NCBI RefSeq assembly: GCF_002847345.1
Contig: NZ_LXFV01000030.1
Span: 23,257 to 87,256, forward strand
DNA from: Pectobacterium peruviense
Lineage (GTDB): Bacteria; Pseudomonadota; Gammaproteobacteria; Enterobacterales; Enterobacteriaceae
Direction: 5' to 3'
Length of the DNA: 64,000 nucleotides
In this document: positions 18,780 to 27,638 of the stretch, piece by piece
How the letters are laid out: every line of letters starts with the position of its first letter
How positions within the stretch are numbered: the stretch's first letter is position 1
The notes under the pieces: model-generated
The model's input: the letters and a program-made list of their open reading frames with translations, nothing else
Database searches by the model: none
Told to the model about the DNA's origin: nothing
Position numbers and translations under genes: made by a program

Positions 18780-18807
18780 TGAGATAAATATGAACCAACA
18801 ATGTTCC
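18780..18807 (-). promoter_or_regulatory. Sigma-E-like promoter of degP
   Basis: On the minus strand, GGAACAT and TCTCA are separated by 16 bp, close to the sigma-E consensus GGAACTT-N16-TCTGA. degP is a classic sigma-E target, which supports the assignment. Confidence 0.5.
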
Positions 18808-18886
18808 CGAGGGGAAGAGCGTGAAGCGTAAGGAAATATTGAACGGCTTTACAAAACTCGCGATTTCCGTTGCAGCCTGTTCATGG

Positions 18887-20398
18887 CTAATCCGCCGCCA
18901 TCAGTTTGCGGTACTCGTCGTAGGCGTACAAATCCGTCATACCGCTGATGTAATCCTGAATCAGACGTGCCCGATAATAATATTCACGGATGATGCGCTC
19001 GGGTTCAGCGACGCCGTCCAACTCAGTGACCGCTTCACGATAGGCCAAGCAATGCTTGCTGGATAACTTGTGATAAAGCCGCGTTTCAATCGGATAACGT
19101 TTGTGCGTATCGTCGCTGACCAGCTGGCTGAAATCCTGGTAAGGCATCTCGAGCAGTGGGCTATAAATATCCAGCAGGCCGCGAATCACACGGTCACCCT
19201 GTAGCTCCAGTTGCTCAACCTCATGGTGATTGAAAACGTGCTTTAAGGCGACATGCTTGAAGATCCCTAACAGGCGATTCTGCGGACTATCATCCTCAAG
19301 CAACGCCTGATTAAACGATCCGGCATGGATCGCTGGCAGGTTATCGATAAAACGCTTCGCGGCATGGGGCACCATCTGCTGCACGGTGTTAACACGGAGA
19401 TTCATAAAGAACTGGTCGTCGTGACTGCGCCATTTTAAACGCTCACGCTCTTTGTAGGCATATTCAATCGTTTTGGCGAAAATGTCTTTCTCTGCGCCTG
19501 CGCCCCAGTTTTCACGCAACAGATCGTACAGTTCTTCTATTGTGAGGATATCTTTCTCGACGGCATCTTCTAAATCCGCGATACAGTAGGACACATCATC
19601 AGCCGCTTCCATAATGTAGCTCAGCGGATGGCGATGAAATTCCCCCATATCCAGCTCTTCACGCAGCCGCAAGACAAATGCTTCTTCTGCCAGATAGTAA
19701 CCCGGCTTCTTCATCAGATAGTTGTAATCGGCGGGAAGATCGCCGTGCCAATACGCGGGGCGGGTATATTTCAGGATACAGGCTACTTGACTGTAGGTCA
19801 GATTGAGTTTCAGCAGCGTATGCACCAGCCGGATCGCCTGCGCATTGCCTTCAAAATGGCTTAGATCCTGCCGGATCTGCCCGCGCAGATCGTCTAGCCC
19901 ATCCTGCTGCATCCGCAGCGTAGGGACTTTACAATCGTCGACGCGTTCCGGGGATCCACTGTCCAGATAATGGCTATCCAGCAATTTTCTGAACCATTGA
20001 TTAATCGCGGACTCGCCAAAATGGCCAAACGGCGGATTGCCGATGTCGTGCATCAGACATGCCATTTCAACCAGGCTTTCAAACGGCGTTTGTCTATCCG
20101 CTAGCCCGAGCGACTCCAGTCGGCCGTCGGCTTGCAGACGGTGCAAAATCTCTTTTGCGATGTAACGGCCAACCTGCTGAACTTCCATTGAGTGGGTGAG
20201 ACGGGAACGTACCGCAGCATTACGTTCCAGCGGAAAGACCTGGGTTTTTTGCTGTAATCGGCGAATGGCAGCGGAGTTAATAATACGACCGCGATCGCTT
20301 TCAAACTGACGCACAATCGCATATTCACTCTCAGCCGTTTTAGGTCGACTGAAATGCCGCTGAAAGCTCATTTTTTTGGCGAAATCGATATCAGACAT
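18887..20398 (-). CDS. dgt: Deoxyguanosinetriphosphate triphosphohydrolase
   Basis: Hydrolyses dGTP to deoxyguanosine and triphosphate. The 503-residue protein is close to E. coli Dgt (505). The HD-domain metal ligands are visible in [13 protein letters not shown] and [18 protein letters not shown], and the late Asp in [21 protein letters not shown] precedes the ATG. It is divergent from mtnN as in E. coli. Confidence 0.95.
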   Translation of the reverse strand: MSDIDFAKKMSFQRHFSRPKTAESEYAIVRQFESDRGRIINSAAIRRLQQKTQVFPLERNAAVRSRLTHSMEVQQVGRYIAKEILHRLQADGRLESLGLADRQTPFESLVEMACLMHDIGNPPFGHFGESAINQWFRKLLDSHYLDSGSPERVDDCKVPTLRMQQDGLDDLRGQIRQDLSHFEGNAQAIRLVHTLLKLNLTYSQVACILKYTRPAYWHGDLPADYNYLMKKPGYYLAEEAFVLRLREELDMGEFHRHPLSYIMEAADDVSYCIADLEDAVEKDILTIEELYDLLRENWGAGAEKDIFAKTIEYAYKERERLKWRSHDDQFFMNLRVNTVQQMVPHAAKRFIDNLPAIHAGSFNQALLEDDSPQNRLLGIFKHVALKHVFNHHEVEQLELQGDRVIRGLLDIYSPLLEMPYQDFSQLVSDDTHKRYPIETRLYHKLSSKHCLAYREAVTELDGVAEPERIIREYYYRARLIQDYISGMTDLYAYDEYRKLMAAD

Positions 20399-20521
20399 AC
20401 AGTTCTCCCTGTCATCCCGCTACAGCACAATGATGGATACTCCATCTCATCCCGCTAGCCATGATAGACTAACGTCCGCGATATACACCTTCCATTTATA
20501 ACAGAATTTACGGGGAACCTT

Positions 20522-21220
20522 ATGAAAGTCGGTATTATCGGCGCGATGGAACAAGAAGTAACGCTGCTGCGCGATCGGATTGAAAACCGTCAGACCTTCC
20601 AGCGTGCGGGTTGCGAAATCTACACCGGACAAATCAACGGTGTAGACGTCGCGCTGCTGAAATCCGGTATCGGCAAAGTCTCCGCCGCACTCGGTACCAC
20701 TCTGCTACTGGAACATAGCAAGCCGGACGTAGTGATTAATACCGGTTCCGCTGGCGGCCTGGCACCGACACTGAACGTCGGTGATATCGTGATTTCCGAT
20801 GAAGTGCGCTACCACGATGCCGACGTGACGGCCTTTGGCTATGAACCCGGCCAGATGGCGGGCTGCCCTGCCGCTTTCCCTGCCGATGAAAAACTCATCG
20901 CACTGGCGCAGGAAACCATTGCCGATTTGCAGCTGAACGCCGTGCGCGGTTTGGTTGTTAGCGGCGACGCCTTCATTAACGGCGCAGAGCCGTTAGCACG
21001 CATTCGTACCACCTTCCCGAAGGCTATTGCCGTAGAAATGGAAGCCACCGCGATCGCACATGTCTGCCATCAATTTGGCGTACCGTTTGTGGTGGTTCGC
21101 GCGATTTCTGATGTGGCCGATAAAGCCTCACACCTGAGTTTTGATGAGTTCCTGAGCGTTGCTGCACAGCAATCAACGCGGATGGTAGAAGCGATTCTGG
21201 CCAAGCTGGCTGCGCGCTAA
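20522..21220 (+). CDS. mtnN: 5'-methylthioadenosine/S-adenosylhomocysteine nucleosidase
   Basis: Cleaves MTA and SAH, recycling by-products of methylation, polyamine synthesis and AI-2 production. The 232-residue protein shows the family motifs [30 protein letters not shown] and the catalytic-Asp region [18 protein letters not shown] precedes the ATG. It is followed 3 bp later by btuF, giving a two-gene unit as in E. coli. Confidence 0.97.
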   Translation: MKVGIIGAMEQEVTLLRDRIENRQTFQRAGCEIYTGQINGVDVALLKSGIGKVSAALGTTLLLEHSKPDVVINTGSAGGLAPTLNVGDIVISDEVRYHDADVTAFGYEPGQMAGCPAAFPADEKLIALAQETIADLQLNAVRGLVVSGDAFINGAEPLARIRTTFPKAIAVEMEATAIAHVCHQFGVPFVVVRAISDVADKASHLSFDEFLSVAAQQSTRMVEAILAKLAAR

Positions 21221-21223
21221 TCG

Positions 21224-22063
21224 ATGACCGTCAGGTTCCTCTGCTGGCTGACAGGGCTGCTGCTCTGCACCGCCGCTTATGCCATTCCGCAGCGTGTTAT
21301 CAGTCTCGCACCACACGCGACGGAAATGGCCTATGCGGCAGGAATGGGCGAACAGCTGATTGCGGTCAGCGCTTGGTCAGATTACCCGCCGGAAGCGAAA
21401 AAGCTGGAACAGGTTGCCTCCTGGCAGGGAATCAACCTTGAGCGGATCCTCGCACTCAAGCCCGATCTTATTCTGGCCTGGCGCGAGGGTAACCCGCAGC
21501 GTCCGCTGGAACAGCTCGCTAATTTCTCGATTCCCATCGTTTATCTGGATGCGAAAACGTTAGACGATATTCCGGCGTCATTACGACAGTTGGCAACCTA
21601 TAGCCGCCATCCTGAACAAGCCGAACGGGCCGCGACAGATTTTCAGCAACAAATAGGCGAACGACAACACGCGGATGAGAAACGTAAGGCAGCACACATA
21701 GCGCCATTGCGGGTATTCATTCAATTTGGCACTCAGCCGCTGTTTACCTCGTCAAAAGCGACGCTGCAAAGTCAGATCGTTTCACTGTGCGGGGCAGAAA
21801 ATATCTTTGCCGACAGCCCAGTACCCTGGCCGCAGGTAAGCCGTGAACAGGTGTTAAGACGGCAGCCACAGGCCATTATTATCGGCGGTACGCCAGATAA
21901 AATTGCCAATGCACAGGCATTTTGGCAACCGCAGTTAGCGGTTCCCATTATTACCGTCAATGAGGACTGGTTCAGCCGTAGCGGCCCTCGCTTGCTCTTG
22001 GCAGCACAACAAATTTGCTCTCAATTAATAGAATTAAGATCCACGTCTTCGTCAGCAAAGTGA
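21224..22063 (+). CDS. btuF: Periplasmic vitamin B12-binding protein BtuF
   Basis: Delivers cobalamin to the BtuCD importer. The 279-residue protein has a signal peptide 1-20 ending AYA, then [17 protein letters not shown] and the class III binding-protein fold ([21 protein letters not shown]). Translation is probably coupled to mtnN because only TCG separates the mtnN stop from this ATG. In E. coli yadS follows; here a different small gene does. Confidence 0.93.
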   Translation: MTVRFLCWLTGLLLCTAAYAIPQRVISLAPHATEMAYAAGMGEQLIAVSAWSDYPPEAKKLEQVASWQGINLERILALKPDLILAWREGNPQRPLEQLANFSIPIVYLDAKTLDDIPASLRQLATYSRHPEQAERAATDFQQQIGERQHADEKRKAAHIAPLRVFIQFGTQPLFTSSKATLQSQIVSLCGAENIFADSPVPWPQVSREQVLRRQPQAIIIGGTPDKIANAQAFWQPQLAVPIITVNEDWFSRSGPRLLLAAQQICSQLIELRSTSSSAK

Positions 22064-22257
22064 TTGTTAATTAACACTGTGAAATCATTCCGATAACAAT
22101 AGCTTCATTAATATACAAGTTGTAACACTAGCAGACTTTTATTTCGCCATTATTTGCCGATAATCTGAGCGTAACGGTGGAATCATAGACACCAATAAAA
22201 GGTGTTGATTACCACTGGGCGATAAAGCCAAAGCAATATGCAGTAAATAAAAATTTT

Positions 22258-22273
22258 GAACCGATATCGGTTC
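22258..22273. promoter_or_regulatory. 16-bp perfect palindrome before the 92-residue gene
   Basis: GAACCGATATCGGTTC, ending 22 bp before the ATG at 22296. Its position and perfect symmetry suggest an operator or an mRNA 5' hairpin. No known regulator is assigned. Confidence 0.45.
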
Positions 22274-22295
22274 CTTTACACCAGGTAGCTTTAAC

Positions 22296-22574
22296 ATGAA
22301 AAGTGCGTTGCTTTACGCGGGTCTGCTGATGGCGGCCTGTAGCACGGCATATGCAGGGAGTCAGGGTGGGCAAATTAACGCTCAACTGACGATATTACCG
22401 TCGTGTGGCGTCACGCCGCAATCCGGTCAATATCAAATGAACTGTAACGTAGCATCTGTACCTCAACCTAAAATTACTGAGTCACGTATTCAGGTCGATC
22501 AGGCAAAATTTTCTACCTCCGCGACAAAAACGACGCAAGGTACGGAAACACGGTTGATTACGGTCGAATGGTAA
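22296..22574 (+). CDS. Small exported protein of unknown function
   Basis: 92 residues with a clear signal peptide (1-20, ending AYA; an internal MAAC is a poor lipobox). The mature part of about 72 residues has two cysteines (PSCGVT and MNCNVA), likely forming a disulfide, and ends in a beta-rich LITVEW. The ending and the small disulfide loop vaguely recall pilin-like domains, but I do not recognise the family. AGGTAG precedes the ATG. A terminator follows, so it is monocistronic. It sits where yadS lies in E. coli. Confidence 0.65.
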   Translation: MKSALLYAGLLMAACSTAYAGSQGGQINAQLTILPSCGVTPQSGQYQMNCNVASVPQPKITESRIQVDQAKFSTSATKTTQGTETRLITVEW

Positions 22575-22646
22575 CCACAGTAAAACACGGGGCGTATTTT
22601 TTAGCGCTTCTGTGGCAGGTTAATTGTTATAAAAAATGTCTGCTAT

Positions 22647-22685
22647 AAAAAAACCGTGTCTCAATAAGACACGGTTTTTATTTTT
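22647..22685. terminator. Bidirectional terminator, small exported protein / erpA
   Basis: Stem AAAAACCGTGTCT/AGACACGGTTTTT with a short loop and A and T runs on both sides. It serves the two converging genes. Confidence 0.9.
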
Positions 22686-22712
22686 TAGTCGGTGAATAAC
22701 TGTAATGCGGGA

Positions 22713-23060
22713 TCAGACGCTGAAAGAGGAACCACAGCCGCAGGTAGATTTCGCATTCGGATTCGTCACGATGAAGCGAGAACCTTCCAGCCCTTCGGTA
22801 TAATCGACTGCTCCGCCAACCAGATATTGCAGGCTCATCGGATCAACCACCAGCGCCACGCCCTGTTTCTCAATGGTCATGTCGCCATCGTTGATTTGAT
22901 CATCAAAGGTAAAACCATACTGGAAACCGCTACAGCCGCCGCCCGTGATGTACACGCGCAGTTTCAGCTCTGGGTTTTCTTCATCAGCAATCAGGTTTTT
23001 CACCTTGCTTGCCGCCGCATCGGTAAATTGCAGAGGCAGTGCTGCTATATCGTCGCTCAT
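22713..23060 (-). CDS. erpA: Iron-sulfur cluster insertion protein ErpA
   Basis: A-type Fe-S carrier that loads clusters onto apoproteins such as IspG and IspH. The 115-residue protein has the three invariant cysteines Cys43 (GGCSGF), Cys107 and Cys109 ([10 protein letters not shown]). It is divergent from hemL over 267 bases. E. coli has clcA between the two; it is absent here. Confidence 0.96.
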
Positions 23061-23327
23061 ATTTTTACTCCCAACTCAGGGCTTATCAGGTGATAGACCC
23101 ACATTCATATGCTTATTATCCGGCAGGATTAGAAAACGTTCAAGATTTGACAGCTGCTGTTGAAATAATCGCCGCATTATGCCGCTTCATATGCCCCTCA
23201 GCCAGTACTATCAGTGGGTATGATGCAACGCGTTTTCAAGTGAAAACCTGCACAGCGATTTCATAACGGCGGTCAGTTCATTAGAATACCCCTACATTTT
23301 ACGATCAAGACCAGTCAGGACCGCGTA

Positions 23328-24608
23328 ATGAACAAATCTGAAAGCCTGTATGCTGCGGCGCAGCAACTTATTCCCGGCGGTGTGAATTCACCTGTCCGCG
23401 CCTTTAACGGCGTCGGCGGCACGCCGTTGTTCATCGAACGGGCAGACGGAGCCTATCTCTACGACGTCGACGAACAGGCGTACATTGATTACGTGGGATC
23501 GTGGGGCCCAATGGTACTGGGTCATAATCACCCGGCGATTCGTGATGCTGTGATTGCTGCCGCAGAACGCGGTCTGAGTTTTGGTGCTCCCACTGAGATG
23601 GAAGTGCAGATGGCGCGTCTCGTCACATCTCTAGTGCCGAGCATGGATATGGTACGAATGGTCAACTCCGGAACAGAAGCCACCATGAGCGCGATTCGTC
23701 TGGCGCGTGGTTACACAGGCCGCGATAAAATCATCAAATTTGAAGGCTGCTACCATGGTCACGCCGACTGTCTGCTGGTAAAAGCAGGCTCTGGTGCGCT
23801 GACGCTGGGTCAACCGAACTCTCCCGGCGTTCCGGCCGACTTCGCCCGTCATACGCTGACCTGCGTCTATAACGATCTGTCATCCGTACGCGCCGCGTTT
23901 GAACAATATCCCAACGATATCGCCGCGATCATCGTCGAGCCCGTTGCGGGCAATATGAACTGCGTTCCACCGCTGCCAGATTTCCTGCCCGGCCTGCGTG
24001 CACTGTGTGACGAGTTTGGCGCTCTGTTCATCATCGATGAAGTCATGACCGGCTTTCGTGTCGCGCTAGCAGGAGCACAGTCACACTACGGCGTAGTACC
24101 GGATCTAACCTGTCTGGGGAAAATCATCGGCGGCGGCATGCCAGTCGGCGCATTCGGCGGCAAGCGTGAAGTCATGCAGGCGCTGGCACCAACTGGCCCT
24201 GTTTATCAAGCGGGAACGCTCTCCGGCAACCCCATCGCCATGGCCGCAGGCTTTGCTTGTTTGACCGAAGTGGCGAAACCCGGCGTACATGAAAAGCTCA
24301 CTGCGTTGACCAATCAGTTGGCTGACGGCCTGCTGACTGCCGCGAAAGCCGAAAATATTCCGCTGGTGGTTAATCAGGCAGGCGGCATGTTCGGCTTGTT
24401 CTTTACCGATGCCGACAGCGTTACCTGCTATCAGGATGTGATGAAGTGCGACGTCGAACGCTTTAAGCTTTTCTTCCACATGATGCTGGAAGAAGGGATT
24501 TATCTCGCGCCGTCCGCTTTTGAAGCAGGCTTCATGTCGCTGGCACATACGCCACAGGACATTGAACGCACCATCGAAGCCGCACAGGTCTGCTTCTCGC
24601 GCCTGTAA
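23328..24608 (+). CDS. hemL: Glutamate-1-semialdehyde 2,1-aminomutase
   Basis: PLP enzyme making 5-aminolevulinate, the second step of C5 haem synthesis. At 426 residues it equals E. coli HemL. PLP motifs are [27 protein letters not shown] and the Schiff-base lysine in [13 protein letters not shown] (about Lys265). It is followed by a strong hairpin at 24623-24649. Confidence 0.97.
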   Translation: MNKSESLYAAAQQLIPGGVNSPVRAFNGVGGTPLFIERADGAYLYDVDEQAYIDYVGSWGPMVLGHNHPAIRDAVIAAAERGLSFGAPTEMEVQMARLVTSLVPSMDMVRMVNSGTEATMSAIRLARGYTGRDKIIKFEGCYHGHADCLLVKAGSGALTLGQPNSPGVPADFARHTLTCVYNDLSSVRAAFEQYPNDIAAIIVEPVAGNMNCVPPLPDFLPGLRALCDEFGALFIIDEVMTGFRVALAGAQSHYGVVPDLTCLGKIIGGGMPVGAFGGKREVMQALAPTGPVYQAGTLSGNPIAMAAGFACLTEVAKPGVHEKLTALTNQLADGLLTAAKAENIPLVVNQAGGMFGLFFTDADSVTCYQDVMKCDVERFKLFFHMMLEEGIYLAPSAFEAGFMSLAHTPQDIERTIEAAQVCFSRL

Positions 24609-24622
24609 AGCGAACGCGTACA

Positions 24623-24649
24623 CCATGGCGTCACGGAATGACGCCATGG
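24623..24649. other. Strong hairpin downstream of hemL
   Basis: Perfect 11-bp arms CCATGGCGTCA/TGACGCCATGG with a CGGAA loop. No T run follows, so it may protect the hemL 3' end or help rho-dependent termination. Confidence 0.55.
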
Positions 24650-24783
24650 CAGCTTAATAACAGCCCTCCTCTACCCTCAAATTCTGCCTTCCACCTTTTT
24701 CGTCAGGATTATCGTTTGAGAATGACAAGCCATTTCAAATTGGTTATGAGTATGTCTACTTGCCTGAAAATAGCGGAGAAGTC

Positions 24784-25407
24784 ATGTTAAAGGTTCTAGG
24801 ACGCACGTCGTCGATCAACGTTCGAAAGGTGCTATGGCTGTGCGATGAATTGGCAATTCCCTTTCACCGCGAAGACTGGGGTGATGGCTATAAGTCACCG
24901 CAATCACCGGAATTTTTAGCGCTCAATCCGAATGCCATGATACCGGTTATTCAGGATGAGGATTTCGTCATGTGGGAATCGAACGCGATCTTACGTTACC
25001 TCGCCAATGCGAAAGACGGAAGCTGGCTCTACCCACAGGATCCGCGTAGTCGCGCCGCGATAGACCAATGGATCGACTGGCAGGCCACCGAGCTCAATCC
25101 CTCATGGCGTTACGCCTTTATGTCGCTGGTACGTCAGTCTTCCGCGCATCAGGATCCGCAACTATTGGCAGAATCCTGCGCGCTTTGGTCGCGCACCATG
25201 GGCATTTTGAATCAGCAATTGGAGCGGACTGGCCACTACGTTGCAGGACACGCGTTTACGCTGGCCGATATTCCTATCGGGTTATCGGTAAACCGCTGGT
25301 ATGAAACGTCGCTGGAACACACAGACTATCCTGCCGTCCGCGCCTACTATGAGCACTTAAGTGAGCGAGCAGGCTACCTGACCTGGGGACGAAACGGCAC
25401 GCCATAA
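24784..25407 (+). CDS. Glutathione S-transferase family protein
   Basis: A 207-residue cytosolic GST. The N-terminal thioredoxin-like domain (MLKVLGRTSSINVRKVLWLCDEL) includes the Ser-rich active-site turn and the glutathione-binding WESNAILRYLA. The C-terminal helical domain has HAFTLADIPIG. ATG 24784 is chosen over the in-frame upstream start because GGAGAAG precedes it. It converges head-on with the MocR gene, only 2 bp apart. The substrate is unknown. Confidence 0.88.
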   Translation: MLKVLGRTSSINVRKVLWLCDELAIPFHREDWGDGYKSPQSPEFLALNPNAMIPVIQDEDFVMWESNAILRYLANAKDGSWLYPQDPRSRAAIDQWIDWQATELNPSWRYAFMSLVRQSSAHQDPQLLAESCALWSRTMGILNQQLERTGHYVAGHAFTLADIPIGLSVNRWYETSLEHTDYPAVRAYYEHLSERAGYLTWGRNGTP

Positions 25408-25409
25408 CG

Positions 25410-26870
25410 CTATTCTGCGCTACCCGGCCCGATGCCGCTCATTTCACACGCCAGTGCGCCAGCACGCTTAAGCGCATACGTGTAGCGTTCATCAAACGGG
25501 TAGCAGCAAGACAGCCGAAGCGCGTGCTTACAGCGGCCGCTCAGCGTGTAGAGCTCACCGGGCGTGACGCAAATCTTTTCTTGCAACAAACGATGGAATA
25601 ACTCAACCCCATCTACACTGCCGGGTAATTCCAGCCAGAAGACAAACCCACCCTGCGGCTGCGTCGCGCGCGTACCCTGCGGGAAATGCCGGGCAATCAG
25701 CCCACGAGCCTCATCCATCTGCGCGGCATAGCGGCGACGTAGCGTGCGCAAATGGTGATCGTAACCGCCGGACTCCAGAAACTGCGCCAGCGTTTCCGAT
25801 AGCAATGCCGATTCCGCCATTGACGACACCGCTTTCAATCGCGCCACTTTTGCCCGGAAACGCCCCGACGCTATCCAGCCGATGCGAAAATCGGGTGCCA
25901 GCGTTTTCGTGAAGCTGGAGCAGTAAATAACCCAACCCTCGCGGTCGAAGGCTTTGACAGTCGGCGACAGCGGCCAGGTAAACTGAAGCTCGCTGTATAA
26001 TCCATCTTCGATAAGTGGCACCTGATAATCATTGACCAGCTTTGCCAGCCGCTTTTTATCCGCCAGCGTCATGCTGCACCCTAACGGATTCTGCGCGTTC
26101 GGCATGGCGATAATCGCCTGTAACCGATTTTCTGATAGCAGCAGCTCCAACGCATCCAGCGCGAGGCCACGCTGCGGATCGGTAGGAATCTCTACCGTTT
26201 TCAATCCCAGACTGGCTAGCAGAGGAAAGAGATAAAAATAGGTTGGCGTTTCCAGCCCCACACAGTCGCCCGGCTGCGTAACCGTACGTAACGCCAGCTG
26301 TAGCGCTTCCATACAGCCGTGAGTGATCGTGATGTCCTCACGGGTCAATGTCATCCCCAAATCCATCGCTCGACGCGCCACTTCGCGTCGCAGCCGTTCA
26401 CTGCCCGGCGGCAGCGCATAGCGCCCAATCAGTTCAGGCTGTCGTCGCAGCAAGGAGGCGGCAATGCGGCTGATCTTCTCAGTCGGATAGAAATCAGCAT
26501 GCTGCGGGCACGCCAGAGAAATATTGGTGTAGTCGGGGTGAGTTTGGGCAGCAAACACGGTATCAATCAGATCCAGTTTTTCACTGCCCGGCACAATCAC
26601 CTGCGCACGGTGAGGTTTGCTTTCCGTTAGCGACGGCAGACGCCCTCGGACAAAATAGCCGGACTGTGGTCGTGCTTCGATCAGCCCGCGATCTTCGAGA
26701 ATACGCCAGGCATTCAACACCGTGTTGACACTCACCTGATGTGAACCAGCCACTCGACGAATAGAAGGCAAACGGCTTCCCGATGCTAGCGTCCCTTGAT
26801 GAATGGCCGTGGCGAAGGTTTCCGCGAGTTGTTGATAGAGCGTGCTTTCTTGTGAATCGATGATGGACAC
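25410..26870 (-). CDS. MocR/GabR-type PLP-dependent transcriptional regulator
   Basis: About 486 residues. The N-terminal GntR-type winged helix (QQLAETFATAIHQGTLASGSR to NAWRILEDRGLIEARPQSGYFV) is fused to a class I aminotransferase-like domain with the PLP-lysine region SSFTKTLAPDFRIGW. No ATG is available. A GTG at 26870 preceded by GGGGGA is the best start; a TTG lies at 26888. It is divergent from a LysE-type exporter 135 bp away, a common pairing in which the regulator controls the exporter. The effector amine or amino acid is unknown. Confidence 0.88.
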   Translation of the reverse strand: MSIIDSQESTLYQQLAETFATAIHQGTLASGSRLPSIRRVAGSHQVSVNTVLNAWRILEDRGLIEARPQSGYFVRGRLPSLTESKPHRAQVIVPGSEKLDLIDTVFAAQTHPDYTNISLACPQHADFYPTEKISRIAASLLRRQPELIGRYALPPGSERLRREVARRAMDLGMTLTREDITITHGCMEALQLALRTVTQPGDCVGLETPTYFYLFPLLASLGLKTVEIPTDPQRGLALDALELLLSENRLQAIIAMPNAQNPLGCSMTLADKKRLAKLVNDYQVPLIEDGLYSELQFTWPLSPTVKAFDREGWVIYCSSFTKTLAPDFRIGWIASGRFRAKVARLKAVSSMAESALLSETLAQFLESGGYDHHLRTLRRRYAAQMDEARGLIARHFPQGTRATQPQGGFVFWLELPGSVDGVELFHRLLQEKICVTPGELYTLSGRCKHALRLSCCYPFDERYTYALKRAGALACEMSGIGPGSAE

Positions 26871-27005
26871 AGTTCCCCCGCAAGCCAATGAGTACAGTTA
26901 ACGATTAATGCATTTTGTACCCATTACAATAATCATTTTGTGTATCTGTAACCATTTATTTTTTCTGCCTACTATAGTGTTCTTCCCCATCATCAGGATA
27001 ACACC

Positions 27006-27596
27006 ATGCTCGATCCTTCTTTTTTCAGCTACGTCACCGTTATGTCGATCACGCCGGGGCCAAATAATCTGCTGCTGGCGACGTCAGGCGTCAATTTTGG
27101 TCTGCGTCGTACGCTACCGATGCTGATGGGCATTGTCATGGGTTGCGCGATACAAACGGTGTTGATGGGCGTGGCATTGGAGCTTTTGCTGAGTTGGATG
27201 AGCATGATCCGCCTTCCCCTTACCGTGTTGGGATGCGCCTATTTACTGTGGCTATCGTGGAAAATCGTGCGCTCGTCGGCACCAGAATTACAAGGGCGAG
27301 TACAGCCGATGACTGTACTGCAAGGAACATTATTTCAGGCGGTGAATCCGAAAGCCTGGCTGATGTCCAGCAACATCGCGCTGCTTTATACCGCCAGTAA
27401 CGGCATTTTCACCATTATGATCGCCTTTATGGCGCTCAATCTGCCCTGCATTTTAGTCTGGGCGCTACTCGGCGATCGCATCGGTAAACATCTTCAGGAA
27501 CCGTGGAAACTGAAAGCCTTCAACGGCATCATGGCGCTTTCTCTGGTGCTCACCACGTTCTGGATGCTGATCGAAGCCATCAACGTCTCCGGCTAA
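27006..27596 (+). CDS. LysE/RhtB-family amino-acid exporter
   Basis: A 196-residue inner-membrane protein with about six hydrophobic segments. The family hallmark TPGPNNLLLATSGVNFG is at residues 14-31 and AVNPKAWLM in the middle. LysE/RhtB members export amino acids or related amines; the substrate cannot be told here. It is divergent from the MocR-type gene and probably controlled by it. Confidence 0.88.
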   Translation: MLDPSFFSYVTVMSITPGPNNLLLATSGVNFGLRRTLPMLMGIVMGCAIQTVLMGVALELLLSWMSMIRLPLTVLGCAYLLWLSWKIVRSSAPELQGRVQPMTVLQGTLFQAVNPKAWLMSSNIALLYTASNGIFTIMIAFMALNLPCILVWALLGDRIGKHLQEPWKLKAFNGIMALSLVLTTFWMLIEAINVSG

Positions 27597-27638
27597 TCAC
27601 ACGGCATCGGCGGTTTTCCCTTCCCGCCGACGCTCGCG

